Assembly: GCA_947629195.1 (NCBI GenBank)
Contig: CANRCS010000021.1
Span: 1-11,600 of the forward strand
DNA length: 11,600 bases
Origin: an uncultured Bacilli bacterium
GTDB lineage: Bacteria; Bacillota_I; Bacilli_A; RF39; UBA660
Direction of reading: 5' to 3'
Under the pieces are notes generated by a model. It was given only the letters and a program-made list of their open reading frames with translations. It did not search any database and was not told where the DNA came from. Positions 5,851 to 11,600 of the stretch are shown here, piece by piece (within the stretch, counting starts at the first letter, position 1; every line of letters starts with the position of its first letter). The position numbers were made by a program, and so were the translations under genes.

Positions 5851-6706
5851 AGGATTAGAACAACTATTTAATAATGAAGTTTTAGATTTTCCTAGTTTAG
5901 AAGAAAAAATAGTCGAAACAGCAGATAAAAACGATATCATAAATGTAAAAATATCTGATTTAAGAAGCAATCCTTATCAACCAAGAGTCCACTTTGATGA
6001 AAACGCTTTGAATGAACTTGCTGAGTCTATAAAAGAACATGGAGTATTTCAACCAATTATTGTTAAAAAAAGTATAAAAGGATATGAAATCGTTGCAGGA
6101 GAAAGAAGAGTAAAAGCAAGTATAAAAGCAGGACTTGATACAATACCTGCTATAATTAAAGATTTTACTGACGAACAAATGATGGAAATTGCCCTTTTAG
6201 AAAATTTACAAAGAGAAAACCTAACCGCAATAGAAGAAGCAAAAGCTTATGAAGATATAATAAAATCGTTAGGAATAACACAAGATGAGTTAGCGCATAA
6301 AGTTGGAAAAAGTAGAAGTCATGTAACTAATATGTTAGGACTTCTTAGATTACCTAAAAGTGTTAAAGAAATGATTAATAACAAAAAAATATCTATGGGA
6401 CATGCTAGAGTTTTAAGTAAATTAGAAAATCCTGAACAAATAGAAGTTTTAGCAACCAAAGTTACAACTGAAGATTTAAGCGTTAGACAATTAGAAGAAC
6501 TTACAAGTGAAAATAAATTTACTAGAGCTACACCAATAAATGTACAAAAAAGAAAAACAAATAGACCATATATATATGTTGAAGAAATATTAAAAGATAA
6601 ACTAGGAACTAAAATTAAAATTACCGAAAATAAAATTCAAATATCATTTGATTCTCCAAAAGATTTAGATAGAATACTTGAAATTCTTAACATTAAAGTA
6701 GATTAG
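5822..6706 (+). CDS. parB: Chromosome partitioning protein ParB (Spo0J)
   Basis: The CTP-dependent DNA clamp that loads at parS, spreads along origin-proximal DNA and recruits SMC/condensin. With 294 residues it has an N-terminal basic peptide (KRRALGKGLEQLF) that stimulates ParA ATPase in this family, and the ParB/Srx CTPase domain with GYEIVAGERR (GERR at 93-96) and ENLQRENL (127-134). The helix-turn-helix for parS is near 151-180 (TQDELAHKVGKSRSHVTN), followed by a C-terminal dimerisation domain (about 240-294). Start ATG 5822 matches the usual family N-terminus. The strong ribosome binding site AAAGGAGGT (5802-5810) is about 11 bases upstream, somewhat far, while an in-frame TTG at 5813 is only 2 bases from it, which is too close. 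I see no parS match in the window. Confidence 0.96.
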   Translation: MEQKRRALGKGLEQLFNNEVLDFPSLEEKIVETADKNDIINVKISDLRSNPYQPRVHFDENALNELAESIKEHGVFQPIIVKKSIKGYEIVAGERRVKASIKAGLDTIPAIIKDFTDEQMMEIALLENLQRENLTAIEEAKAYEDIIKSLGITQDELAHKVGKSRSHVTNMLGLLRLPKSVKEMINNKKISMGHARVLSKLENPEQIEVLATKVTTEDLSVRQLEELTSENKFTRATPINVQKRKTNRPYIYVEEILKDKLGTKIKITENKIQISFDSPKDLDRILEILNIKVD

Positions 6707-6717
6707 GAGGTAATAAT

Positions 6718-7524
6718 GTGTTAAAAATTATTCTACACGAAAAATTTATAAGCACAGTACTAATATTAGTTAGTTTATTTGTTATATACTTTTTAATTAG
6801 AAATATCATAGATAAATTACTTAATTTTAAGACTAAAAATATCCATATTGATGTAAAAAGAGTAAATACCATAAAAATACTTTTTACAAATATTTGTAAA
6901 TATGTATTAATCTTTATAGGAATAATAGTATTCTTAAATGCTCTTGGAATAGATACTACATCACTACTTGCAGGATTAGGAGTTGTTGGTGTAGTTGTTG
7001 GACTTTCACTTCAAGATATTTTAAAAGATTTTTTTGCAGGAATATTTTTTATTATAGAAAATCAATTTCAGGTTGGTGATACTATTGAAATTGGTGACTT
7101 TAAAGGTGAAGTTATAAGTTTAGGACTTAAAACAACAAGAATAAAAAAATATACAGGAGAAATTAAAATAATATCAAATAGAAATATTGATTACATCATA
7201 AATTATAGTAAAGCAAATTCTTTAGAGTTAATAGATGTAGGAGTAGCGTATGAAGAAGATTCTGATAAAGTATTAGAAATACTTAATAAATTATGTGAAA
7301 GATTAAGCAGTGAAATTAAAGATTTAAAAGGTGAAATTAAACCATTAGGTATAGAACAATTAGATGATTCATCTGTTGTTTATAGAATTTCAGTTGTAAC
7401 AAAACCTATGAAACAATATGATGTAAAAAGGAAAATACTATTAGAAATTAAGAAAGAATTTGAAAAACAAAATATAAAAATTCCTTATCCACAAGTGGAG
7501 GTTCATAATGGAACAAAAATATAA
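6718..7524 (+). CDS. Small-conductance mechanosensitive channel, MscS family
   Basis: A homo-heptameric membrane channel that opens on membrane tension and releases solutes during hypo-osmotic shock. The 268 residues fit the short three-helix MscS type seen in Bacilli. Transmembrane helices are near 10-30, 52-78 and 81-115. The third is the pore helix, rich in Gly/Ala/Val (AGLGVVGVVVGLSLQDILKD), followed by the hallmark FQVGDTIEIGDFKGEV leading into the beta-domain and C-terminal cage. Start GTG 6718 is required: the ATG two bases earlier (6716) is in another frame and stops after two codons. The ribosome binding site AGGAGG (6705-6710) overlaps the parB stop. The 3' end overlaps the next gene by 17 bases. 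An MscS gene directly after parB is a known arrangement in Bacilli such as staphylococci. Confidence 0.94.
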   Translation: MLKIILHEKFISTVLILVSLFVIYFLIRNIIDKLLNFKTKNIHIDVKRVNTIKILFTNICKYVLIFIGIIVFLNALGIDTTSLLAGLGVVGVVVGLSLQDILKDFFAGIFFIIENQFQVGDTIEIGDFKGEVISLGLKTTRIKKYTGEIKIISNRNIDYIINYSKANSLELIDVGVAYEEDSDKVLEILNKLCERLSSEIKDLKGEIKPLGIEQLDDSSVVYRISVVTKPMKQYDVKRKILLEIKKEFEKQNIKIPYPQVEVHNGTKI

Positions 7525-7693
7525 ATTAGATTCAATAGTTATTATGAAAAAAGCACATCCTTGCGGTGAAAATAAATGGATTATTACTAGAGTAGGAGCA
7601 GATATAAAATTAAAATGCGTTAAATGTGGAAGAAGTATAATGATGTCAAGAATAGATTTTGATAAAAAGTTAAAGAAAGTAGATGAGTATTAA
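7508..7693 (+). CDS. DUF951 family protein (YyzM-like), possible zinc or nucleic-acid binder
   Basis: A 61-residue cytoplasmic protein with the DUF951 signature: YKLDSIVIMKKAHPCGENKW, then I-T-R-x-G-A-D-I-K-L-K-C-V-K-C-G-R, then a basic tail. Cys and His in AHPCG together with the CVKC pair could bind one metal ion, which is inference. The family has no established function, but it sits beside ychF and parB across Bacilli, including yyzM of B. subtilis. Start ATG 7508 lies inside the end of the channel gene, with GTGGAGG (7494-7500) as ribosome binding site, so it is translationally coupled. Its own end overlaps or abuts the next gene. Confidence 0.9.
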   Translation: MEQKYKLDSIVIMKKAHPCGENKWIITRVGADIKLKCVKCGRSIMMSRIDFDKKLKKVDEY

Positions 7694-9278
7694 TATGGCT
7701 AGAAAAGAAAAAAAGAAAAAAAGAATTTTAAGTCCTATAAGTATTTTCTTTATACTAATAATAGGTACAGTATTACTTAGTGCGATATTTAGTGGACTTG
7801 GTAAAATTGAAATAAATAATAAATACCCATTTTCTTGGCTTTCACAAGGAAGTTATAGTGCGATAAATTCAGTATCAGGACAACTAGAGACACAAGTAGT
7901 TGAAGTAGAATCTCTACTTAATACCAAAGGTATACAATATATAGTTAGTAATTTTGTCTCTAATTTTGTTTCTTTCTCACCATTAGGTATGATACTTATC
8001 GCCTTAATTGGATTATCTGTTGCTGAAAAGTCAGGATTGTTTGAAGCGTTGTCTTTGCTAAAAAAACATGATGATAGGCCAAAATTTGTACTTACAATGT
8101 GTTTAATATTCTTTGGTGTAGTATCATCTATATTTACTGATTTAGGTTATGTTGTTTTAATCCCACTAGGAGCAATGCTATTTACCTTACAAAAAAGAAA
8201 TCCACTAGGGGGTATAATTGCTGCTTTCGCTGGTGTTGCAGGTGGATATGGAGTAAGCGTTTTTGTAAGTTCATTTGATACGTCACTTGGAATTTATACT
8301 ACTACTGCGGCAAAAATATTAGACCAAACTTATAGTACTGCTCTTTTTGGAAATATATTTTATATGATAGTTGCAACCATATTAATTACAATAGTTGGTA
8401 CAATTATAACGGAAAAACTAATTATACCAAAGCTTCCAAAAATGAAAGAAGATATTGATGAAATAAAAATTTTAGAAAGAAAACATAAACGCGGTTTATT
8501 GTTTTGTTCTTTAGCAGTTTTCGTCTGTGTTCTATTATTTATATATATGATAATTCCTAATTGCCCATTACCGGGTACTGGAATATTGCTAGATACAAGT
8601 GCGAAAGGATATATCAATCAATTATTAGGTTCAAACTCTTATTTTCAACAAGGATTAGTTGTATTAGTTACTGGATTATTATTTGTAGCAGGTTTATTTT
8701 ATGGCTTTGGTTCAAAAAGTATTAAAAATGATAACGATATAATAAATTTTATTACATCATCAAAAAATAATATTGGATATTTAATTATTTTACTATTTTT
8801 TGCATCACAATTTATTGCAATATTTAAGAAAACAAATATAGGAGTAGTTTTAAATATTTCTTTAATTAATTTTATAGATAGTTTAAACATTACAGGATTA
8901 CCATTAGTTATTTTATTCTTCGTAGTTGTAATGGTAGGTAGTCTATTTGTTGCTGTTCCATCTACAAAATGGTCTATAATGGCGCCTGTAATAGTACCAT
9001 TATTTATGCAATCAAATATGTCTCCTGAATTTGCACAATTAGTGTTTAGAAGTGCGATTTCACCAGTTAATATGATTACACCACTTTTGGCATATTATGT
9101 TATATACTTAGGATATTTACAAATATATAATAAAACAGATGATGTTATAACAATTAAAAAATCATTTAAATATATGGCTCCTTATACATTGCTTTTTGCT
9201 TTAACATTCTTGATACTTATTATAATTTGGTATATAATAGGACTACCAATTGGACTAGGTGTTTATCCAACATTATAA
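7683..9278 (+). CDS. AbgT-family transporter (p-aminobenzoyl-glutamate uptake or antifolate efflux type)
   Basis: A 531-residue polytopic membrane protein. Family motifs seen: FVSFSPLGMILIALIGLSVAEKSGL (around 95-119), RNPLGGIIAAFAGVAGGYG (172-190) followed by DTSLGIYTTTAA, and in the C-terminal half SNMSPEFAQLVFRSAISPVNMITPLLAYY, which is the second AbgT signature. Known members either import p-aminobenzoyl-glutamate (E. coli AbgT) or export p-aminobenzoate and sulfonamides (MtrF, YdaH); direction and substrate cannot be read from the sequence. The start is uncertain: ATG 7683 overlaps the previous gene by 11 bases and ATG 7695 begins just after its stop, and neither has a good ribosome binding site. 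The first 15 residues are strongly basic and cytoplasmic. It interrupts the common DUF951-ychF order. No abgA/abgB hydrolase genes are nearby. Confidence 0.9.
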   Translation: MSINMARKEKKKKRILSPISIFFILIIGTVLLSAIFSGLGKIEINNKYPFSWLSQGSYSAINSVSGQLETQVVEVESLLNTKGIQYIVSNFVSNFVSFSPLGMILIALIGLSVAEKSGLFEALSLLKKHDDRPKFVLTMCLIFFGVVSSIFTDLGYVVLIPLGAMLFTLQKRNPLGGIIAAFAGVAGGYGVSVFVSSFDTSLGIYTTTAAKILDQTYSTALFGNIFYMIVATILITIVGTIITEKLIIPKLPKMKEDIDEIKILERKHKRGLLFCSLAVFVCVLLFIYMIIPNCPLPGTGILLDTSAKGYINQLLGSNSYFQQGLVVLVTGLLFVAGLFYGFGSKSIKNDNDIINFITSSKNNIGYLIILLFFASQFIAIFKKTNIGVVLNISLINFIDSLNITGLPLVILFFVVVMVGSLFVAVPSTKWSIMAPVIVPLFMQSNMSPEFAQLVFRSAISPVNMITPLLAYYVIYLGYLQIYNKTDDVITIKKSFKYMAPYTLLFALTFLILIIIWYIIGLPIGLGVYPTL

Positions 9279-9290
9279 GGAGGAGTAATA

Positions 9291-10391
9291 ATGAGTTTAA
9301 CAGCTGGAATAGTTGGTTTACCTAATGTAGGTAAATCAACTTTATTTAATGCAATAACCAAAAAAAATATTTTGGCAGCTAACTATCCATTCGCGACAAT
9401 AGATCCTAATGTGGGTATGGTTACAGTACCTGATAAAAGATTAGATAAACTTAATGAAATGTATATGCCAAATAGTTTAGTCGCAACTATGTTTGAATTT
9501 ACAGATATTGCAGGATTAGTAAAAGGAGCTTCTAATGGTGAAGGATTAGGGAACAAATTTTTATCACATATAAGAGAAGTCGATGCAGTCTGTGAAGTTG
9601 TAAGATGTTTTGAAGATGAAAATATAACACACGTAGAAGGAGCAATAGATCCAATACGTGATATAGAAATAATAAACACTGAATTAATAATTTCCGATTT
9701 AGATATTGTAGAAAATAGAATTAATAAAATAGAAAAAAAGGCTAAAACTACTAAAGAAAAAGATGCAGTAACAGAATATGAATTATTAGTAAGAATTAAA
9801 GATGCACTTGATAAAAATATACCTGCTAGATTTTTAGATTATACAGATGATGAGTTACTAATGATAAAAGCATTTAATTTAATAACACTAAAACCATTTA
9901 TATATGTAGCAAACATAAAAGAAGAAGAAATTAATGATAAAGATAATAAATACGTAGAAATGGTTAGAGAATACGCAAAAAAAGAAAATGCTGAAGTTGT
10001 AGTATTATGTGCTAAAATAGAATCTGAATTAAGTGAATTACCTGATGATGAAAAAGAATTATTCCTAGAAGAACTTGGAATAGAACAAAGTGGATTAGAT
10101 AAATTAATAAATGCAACATATCATTTACTAGGTTTAGCAACTTTCTTTACAGCAGGTGAAAAAGAAGTTAGAGCATGGACATTTAAAAAAGGTATGAAAG
10201 CTCCAGAATGTGCAGGAATAATACATACAGATTTCCAAAAAGGATTTATAAAAGCAGAAATAATGAGTTATGATGATTTAATTAAATATGGAAATGAAAA
10301 ATCTGTTAAAGAAAATGGTAAAATGAGATTAGAAGGTAAAGAATATATAATGCAAGATGGAGATATATGCTATTTTAGATTTAATGTATAA
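9291..10391 (+). CDS. ychF: Ribosome-binding P-loop ATPase YchF (OLA1 family)
   Basis: A universally conserved Obg-related protein that binds ribosomes and hydrolyses ATP rather than GTP; in bacteria it is linked to stress and redox responses. The 366 residues equal the family length. G1/Walker A GLPNVGKS lies at 9-16, the G3 motif DIAGLVKGA at 72-80 and the altered G4 motif NIKE at 208-211. This last is NxxE in place of NKxD, the mark of ATP preference in YchF. A helical arm (about 130-195) and the C-terminal TGS domain (about 282-365, from FFTAGEKEVRAWTF) follow. Start ATG 9291 has AAGGAGG (9278-9284) overlapping the previous stop. It closes the tightly packed parA-to-ychF gene run; rpsF comes next as in Bacillus. 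Confidence 0.97.
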   Translation: MSLTAGIVGLPNVGKSTLFNAITKKNILAANYPFATIDPNVGMVTVPDKRLDKLNEMYMPNSLVATMFEFTDIAGLVKGASNGEGLGNKFLSHIREVDAVCEVVRCFEDENITHVEGAIDPIRDIEIINTELIISDLDIVENRINKIEKKAKTTKEKDAVTEYELLVRIKDALDKNIPARFLDYTDDELLMIKAFNLITLKPFIYVANIKEEEINDKDNKYVEMVREYAKKENAEVVVLCAKIESELSELPDDEKELFLEELGIEQSGLDKLINATYHLLGLATFFTAGEKEVRAWTFKKGMKAPECAGIIHTDFQKGFIKAEIMSYDDLIKYGNEKSVKENGKMRLEGKEYIMQDGDICYFRFNV

Positions 10392-10419
10392 TATATTTAT
10401 AATTTTTTTAAAAAATGAA

Positions 10420-10458
10420 TAAAATTAATGTGTAAAATTTATTTACATATTAATTTTA
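10420..10458. repeat. Long AT-rich inverted repeat overlapping the rpsF -35 box
   Basis: TAAAATTAATGTGTAAA (10420-10436) pairs with TTTACATATTAATTTTA (10442-10458) around a 5-nt loop: 17 bp with a single G-T wobble. The following bases (CTTTGTT) are a poor T-tract for the plus strand, so it is a weak terminator for ychF at best. The right arm begins with the TTTACA that serves as the rpsF -35. It could therefore be an operator palindrome, or a hairpin that terminates ychF transcripts inefficiently. Confidence 0.6.
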
Positions 10459-10470
10459 CTTTGTTATAAT
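10442..10470 (+). promoter_or_regulatory. Strong sigma-A promoter of rpsF-ssb-rpsR
   Basis: TTTACA (10442-10447), exactly 17 bp, then TATAAT (10465-10470) preceded by TGT, so it has both a good -35 and an extended -10. The start is predicted near 10477, giving a leader of about 62 nt. Together with the divIC promoter it is one of the two best sigma-A promoters in the window, as expected for ribosomal protein genes. Confidence 0.85.
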
Positions 10471-10476
10471 ATCTAG

Positions 10477-10538
10477 GTGAGTATTAATTTACTCCTTGCT
10501 TGTAAAAAGCCAAAGACCAGAAGGAGGTGTCATAGAAG
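10477..10538 (+). promoter_or_regulatory. Structured rpsF 5' leader, candidate S6:S18 autoregulatory element
   Basis: Two exclusive pairings can be drawn. GAGTA (10479-10483) with TACTC (10490-10494) forms an upstream hairpin. Alternatively CTCCTT (10492-10497) pairs with AAGGAG (10521-10526), which is the rpsF ribosome binding site, enclosing a small hairpin GCTT/AAGC (10498-10501 with 10507-10510). The shared bases 10492-10494 make it a possible switch. Many bacteria have an rpsF leader bound by the S6:S18 complex. I see the architecture but cannot confirm that family's consensus bases. Confidence 0.5.
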
Positions 10539-10829
10539 ATGACAAATTATGAAATAATGTATATTGTTCGTCCAGATATTGAAGAAACAGCAATTAAAAA
10601 AGTACACGAAAATTTTGTTAAAATCTTAACAGATAACGGTGCTAATGTTACTGAAAGTAAAGAACTTGGACAAAAACAATTAGCATATCCAATTAAAAAA
10701 CATAATACAGGATATTATTTTTTAATTAATTTAGAAGCTAAAGATGATAAAGCTATTAATGAATTTGATCGTCTTGCTCTAATTAGTGAAGATATTATTC
10801 GTCATTTAATAATTAATTTAGATAAGTAA
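10539..10829 (+). CDS. rpsF: Small-subunit ribosomal protein S6 (bS6)
   Basis: A 96-residue protein of the 30S platform that binds 16S rRNA as a heterodimer with S18. Typical S6 start ([14 protein letters not shown]), the [20 protein letters not shown] segment over its central strands, and [15 protein letters not shown] at the end are all present; there is no long acidic tail. Start ATG 10539 lies 9 bases after the strong ribosome binding site AAGGAGGTG (10521-10529), which the leader can occlude. It is the first gene of rpsF-ssb-rpsR, the usual Bacillota arrangement in which S6 and S18 are made together. Confidence 0.97.
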   Translation: MTNYEIMYIVRPDIEETAIKKVHENFVKILTDNGANVTESKELGQKQLAYPIKKHNTGYYFLINLEAKDDKAINEFDRLALISEDIIRHLIINLDK

Positions 10830-10846
10830 GAAATGGAGAATTTAAC

Positions 10847-11320
10847 ATGAATAGAGTTGTTTTAATAGGAAGATTAACAAGAGATCCAGATTTGAGATAT
10901 CCATCAAGTAACGTTCCAGTTGCAAATTTTACAATTGCAGTAAATAGACCATTTGAAAATCAAAATGGTGAAAGAGTTGCAGATTTTATTAATGTTATAG
11001 TATGGAGAAAACAAGCTGAAAATGTAAAAAAATATGTTGGTAAGGGTAGTTTAGTTGGTGTAGAGGGAAGAATTCAAACAAGAAATTATGAAGGTGCTGA
11101 TGGAAAAAGAGTATATGTTACAGAAGTAGTAGCAGATAGTGTTCAATTTCTTGAAACAAAAAGTCAAGCACAAAGTAGAGGAATATCTACATCTAATAGT
11201 ATTCCAGAAGATATACCTGCACCACCAGAACAAACTGTACCAACAACAAATGTAGAAGAAGATCCATTTGCTAATTTTAGTTCTGAAATTGAAATTAGTG
11301 ATGATGATCTACCATTCTAA
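10847..11320 (+). CDS. ssb: Single-stranded DNA-binding protein SSB
   Basis: A homotetrameric protein that coats single-stranded DNA in replication, repair and recombination and recruits partners through its tail. Of 157 residues, an OB-fold domain covers about 1-105 ([18 protein letters not shown] at the start, [20 protein letters not shown] in the middle, [18 protein letters not shown] at its end). A flexible Gln/Pro/Ser/Thr-rich linker (about 106-148) and the conserved acidic tip DDDLPF, the partner-binding peptide, follow. Start ATG 10847 has a modest ribosome binding site (ATGGAGAA, 10832-10839). It lies 17 bases after rpsF and 25 before rpsR, so it is the middle gene of the operon; its place beside rpsF makes it the main replicative SSB. 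Confidence 0.97.
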   Translation: MNRVVLIGRLTRDPDLRYPSSNVPVANFTIAVNRPFENQNGERVADFINVIVWRKQAENVKKYVGKGSLVGVEGRIQTRNYEGADGKRVYVTEVVADSVQFLETKSQAQSRGISTSNSIPEDIPAPPEQTVPTTNVEEDPFANFSSEIEISDDDLPF

Positions 11321-11345
11321 TTAGATAAAAAAGGAGGAGATTGTT

Positions 11346-11561
11346 TTGGCAGAATTTTATAGAAGAAGAAAAAAAATATGTCAAATGTGTTCCGGTAAAG
11401 ATGTAAATTACAAAGATGTTGAAATAATAAAAAAATATATTAGTGAAAGTGGTAAAATATTACCAAGAAGAATTACTGGTGCATGTGCAAGACATCAAAG
11501 ATATATTGCAAATCAAGTTAAAAGAGCTAGATTCATGGCCTTAATCCCATTTAAAAAATAA
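11346..11561 (+). CDS. rpsR: Small-subunit ribosomal protein S18 (bS18), form with zinc ligands
   Basis: A 71-residue basic protein that pairs with S6 on the 30S platform. The family core [20 protein letters not shown] followed by ITG, and the terminal [12 protein letters not shown], are unmistakable. Cys12 and Cys15 (CQMC) and Cys47 with His50 (CARH) form a complete set of potential zinc ligands, the 'C+' variant; B. subtilis S18, as I recall it, lacks this set. The start is TTG 11346: a strong ribosome binding site AAGGAGGAG (11331-11339) is at the right distance and no ATG is available before the conserved [10 protein letters not shown]. It is the last gene of the operon, with a terminator right behind it. 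Confidence 0.97.
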   Translation: MAEFYRRRKKICQMCSGKDVNYKDVEIIKKYISESGKILPRRITGACARHQRYIANQVKRARFMALIPFKK

Positions 11562-11565
11562 TGTG

Positions 11566-11596
11566 AAAGCAGATAACATAAGTTATTTGTTTTTTT
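11566..11596 (+). terminator. Rho-independent terminator of rpsF-ssb-rpsR
   Basis: CAGATAAC (11570-11577) pairs with GTTATTTG (11582-11589) around an ATAA loop (8 bp, one G-U). The stem can extend outwards with AAAG (11566-11569) against the first T residues. A run of seven T residues (11590-11596) follows. It lies 4 bases after the rpsR stop. Confidence 0.88.
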
Positions 11597-11600
11597 ATTA

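Noticed and set aside
9383..9679. Minus-strand open frames such as 9383-9679, 8360-8617, 3594-3833 and 5073-5315
   Set aside because: They are antisense to strongly conserved proteins, have no ribosome binding sites or family resemblance, and are expected by chance where the plus strand avoids certain codons.
10403..10415. TTTTTTT/AAAAAA at the end of ychF as a terminator hairpin
   Set aside because: The two runs are adjacent without a loop, so no stable hairpin forms. It is a homopolymer junction in AT-rich spacer DNA.

Overview
This is an AT-rich, all-plus-strand stretch of a Bacillota (Firmicutes) chromosome. Fifteen genes were found and fourteen can be named. The protein families and gene order point to class Bacilli, or a low-GC gut lineage close to it such as the Erysipelotrichales/RF39-type groups; that placement is inference. 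The base composition resembles Mollicutes, but the apparent use of TGA as the stop of yabQ argues for the standard bacterial code. The sporulation pair yabP-yabQ suggests an ancestor, or the organism itself, that forms spores. I see no phage, insertion sequence, CRISPR array, tRNA or rRNA. The content is essentially housekeeping plus one transporter, and I find no wholly new multi-gene system.

Region 1 (1-1082): the terminator of a gene outside the window, then yabP-yabQ (spore cortex/coat family proteins) behind a sequence resembling a sigma-E promoter, then divIC (cell division) behind a strong extended -10 promoter and ending in an all-AT hairpin terminator.

Region 2 (1085-4850): an unrecognised small multi-pass membrane protein translationally coupled to tilS (tRNA-Ile lysidine synthetase), then ftsH (membrane AAA+ zinc protease) with a terminator. 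This is the classical divIC-tilS-ftsH neighbourhood, which in Bacillus lies to the right of the origin. The usual neighbours spoIIE (between divIC and tilS) and hprT (between tilS and ftsH) are absent.

Region 3 (4851-5046): a 0.2-kb intergenic junction with two further inverted repeats, a possible short-transcript promoter and the parA promoter. It joins the 'right of oriC' block to what in Bacillus is the 'left of oriC' block.

Region 4 (5047-10391): a tightly packed run of parA-parB-mscS-DUF951-AbgT transporter-ychF with overlaps or very short gaps, probably one transcription unit. ParAB act in chromosome segregation, MscS in osmotic relief and YchF as a ribosome-associated ATPase. The AbgT-family transporter is the accessory element in an otherwise conserved order.

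Region 5 (10392-11600): a long AT inverted repeat overlapping the rpsF promoter, a structured leader that can fold over the rpsF ribosome binding site, then rpsF-ssb-rpsR (S6, single-strand binding protein, S18) and a strong terminator. The S18 is the form carrying four potential zinc ligands.
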